From NCBI GenBank assembly GCA_002688155.1, contig NZCH01000091.1, positions 1-7,451 on the forward strand: a DNA stretch of 7,451 bases, given 5' to 3'. The notes under the pieces are model-generated. The model was not told the DNA's origin and did no database searches. It saw only the letters and a program-made list of their open reading frames with translations. The stretch's first letter is position 1; each line of letters begins with the position of its first letter. Positions 6,959 through 7,451 of this stretch are shown one piece after another. This DNA comes from Phycisphaerae bacterium. GTDB lineage: Bacteria > Planctomycetota > Phycisphaerae > Phycisphaerales > Phycisphaeraceae. Position numbers and translations under genes: made by a program.

Positions 6959-7451
6959 GCGGTGTCCCCAACGATGTCATCAAGCCGTGTGCGAAGTGTC
7001 ACGAGCGCCGGATCGTTGGCGTCACGCAACCGCCGGCGCAGCGCCGCCAGATCGTCGGGCGTGTCGACATCGTACCATCGCGGCAGTTCGTGCCACGTCA
7101 GGCCCGCGTCCACCGCAGCGTTTCGCGTCTGATCGTACACGCTGGGCGTACCCCAGTCGATGCCGGCGGTCAGCGCCGGGTGCCATTTGCGGATGCCCAG
7201 GGTCCAATACCCGCCGTCGTCAACCGGCCCGACCGCGGCGTCCGCAGCGGCCAATGCCGGGATGATTGCCCGCAGCACGTTCGCCGGCACGTCCGGGCTG
7301 TCCACGCCGAAATAGACCGCCTGGTCGACATCGAGTTGCGTCCACACGTGACCCAGCCGGTCGCCAAGGTCGCCGCCTGCCTGATCGACGACTTCCCAGC
7401 CGGGCGGGGCCGTCACGGGCCACGTGTCCTCGTGGGCCTCGTCCAATGCCA
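6955..7451 (-). CDS. DUF2064 / TIGR04282-type glycosyltransferase-like protein, N-terminus beyond window
   Basis: The frame is open to the right edge; an in-frame TTG at 7446 is probably internal, since the family needs another 50 or more residues upstream. Visible family motifs, counted from that TTG, are QAGGDLGDRLGH (22-33), VYFGVDSPDVP (44-54, the metal/nucleotide-binding DSP region of a GT-A-like fold), GPVDDGGYWTLGIRK (73-87), IDWGTPSVYDQT (96-107) and LPRWYDVDTPDDLAAL (120-135). This is the C-terminal two thirds of a TIGR04282 (rSAM/selenodomain-associated transferase 1-like) or DUF2064 protein, a distant relative of GT-A glycosyl and nucleotidyl transferases; the substrate is not established for the family. 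It ends by ATGA overlap with the response regulator. The motif set makes the family call firm despite truncation. Confidence 0.88.
   Translation of the reverse strand, partial: ALDEAHEDTWPVTAPPGWEVVDQAGGDLGDRLGHVWTQLDVDQAVYFGVDSPDVPANVLRAIIPALAAADAAVGPVDDGGYWTLGIRKWHPALTAGIDWGTPSVYDQTRNAAVDAGLTWHELPRWYDVDTPDDLAALRRRLRDANDPALVTLRTRLDDIVGDTA

Noticed and set aside
6501..7265. 254-codon plus-strand frame opposite the response regulator and DUF2064 genes
   Set aside because: It is very rich in Ser, Arg and Pro and crosses two well-supported genes on the other strand; no start signal or domain is seen.

Overview
The window looks like ordinary chromosome from a GC-rich bacterium, most probably a planctomycete and perhaps of the Phycisphaerae. 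The clearest taxonomic hint is a small zinc ribbon of the form CxxCGxDLRG...CPECG, a signature that recurs in planctomycete proteins. Also consistent are the few strong Shine-Dalgarno sites, GTG starts and large secreted proteins of unknown role. This assignment is an inference from protein style, with no rRNA or marker gene to confirm it.

Almost all coding is on the minus strand, so the genes read from right to left. At the right edge, a DUF2064 (TIGR04282-type) nucleotidyl/glycosyltransferase-like gene, cut by the window end, overlaps by ATGA a response regulator made of one receiver domain. Next is a 295-base interval (6106-6400) holding the start of a plus-strand zinc-ribbon reading frame, a 12-base palindrome and a possible nuoD promoter. 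Then come nuoD (complex I 49-kDa-type subunit) standing alone, a short gap with a candidate promoter, and an apparent co-directional cluster: a secreted TIM-barrel-like protein that I read as a distant relative of the hyaluronidase family GH56, a membrane protein with a propeller-like ectodomain and a C-terminal RDD domain, queC (preQ0 synthase; GTGA overlap with the RDD gene), and a GNAT acetyltransferase cut by the left window end.

Functionally the window is a mixture: respiration (nuoD), tRNA queuosine/7-deazaguanine synthesis (queC), signalling (response regulator), and envelope or extracellular work (the GH56-like and RDD proteins). I see no tRNA, rRNA, CRISPR array, transposase, integrase or recognisable defence system. 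The observations most worth a second look are the GH56-like secreted protein beside the RDD membrane protein, nuoD apart from other nuo genes, and the zinc-ribbon frame that runs antisense through the response regulator.
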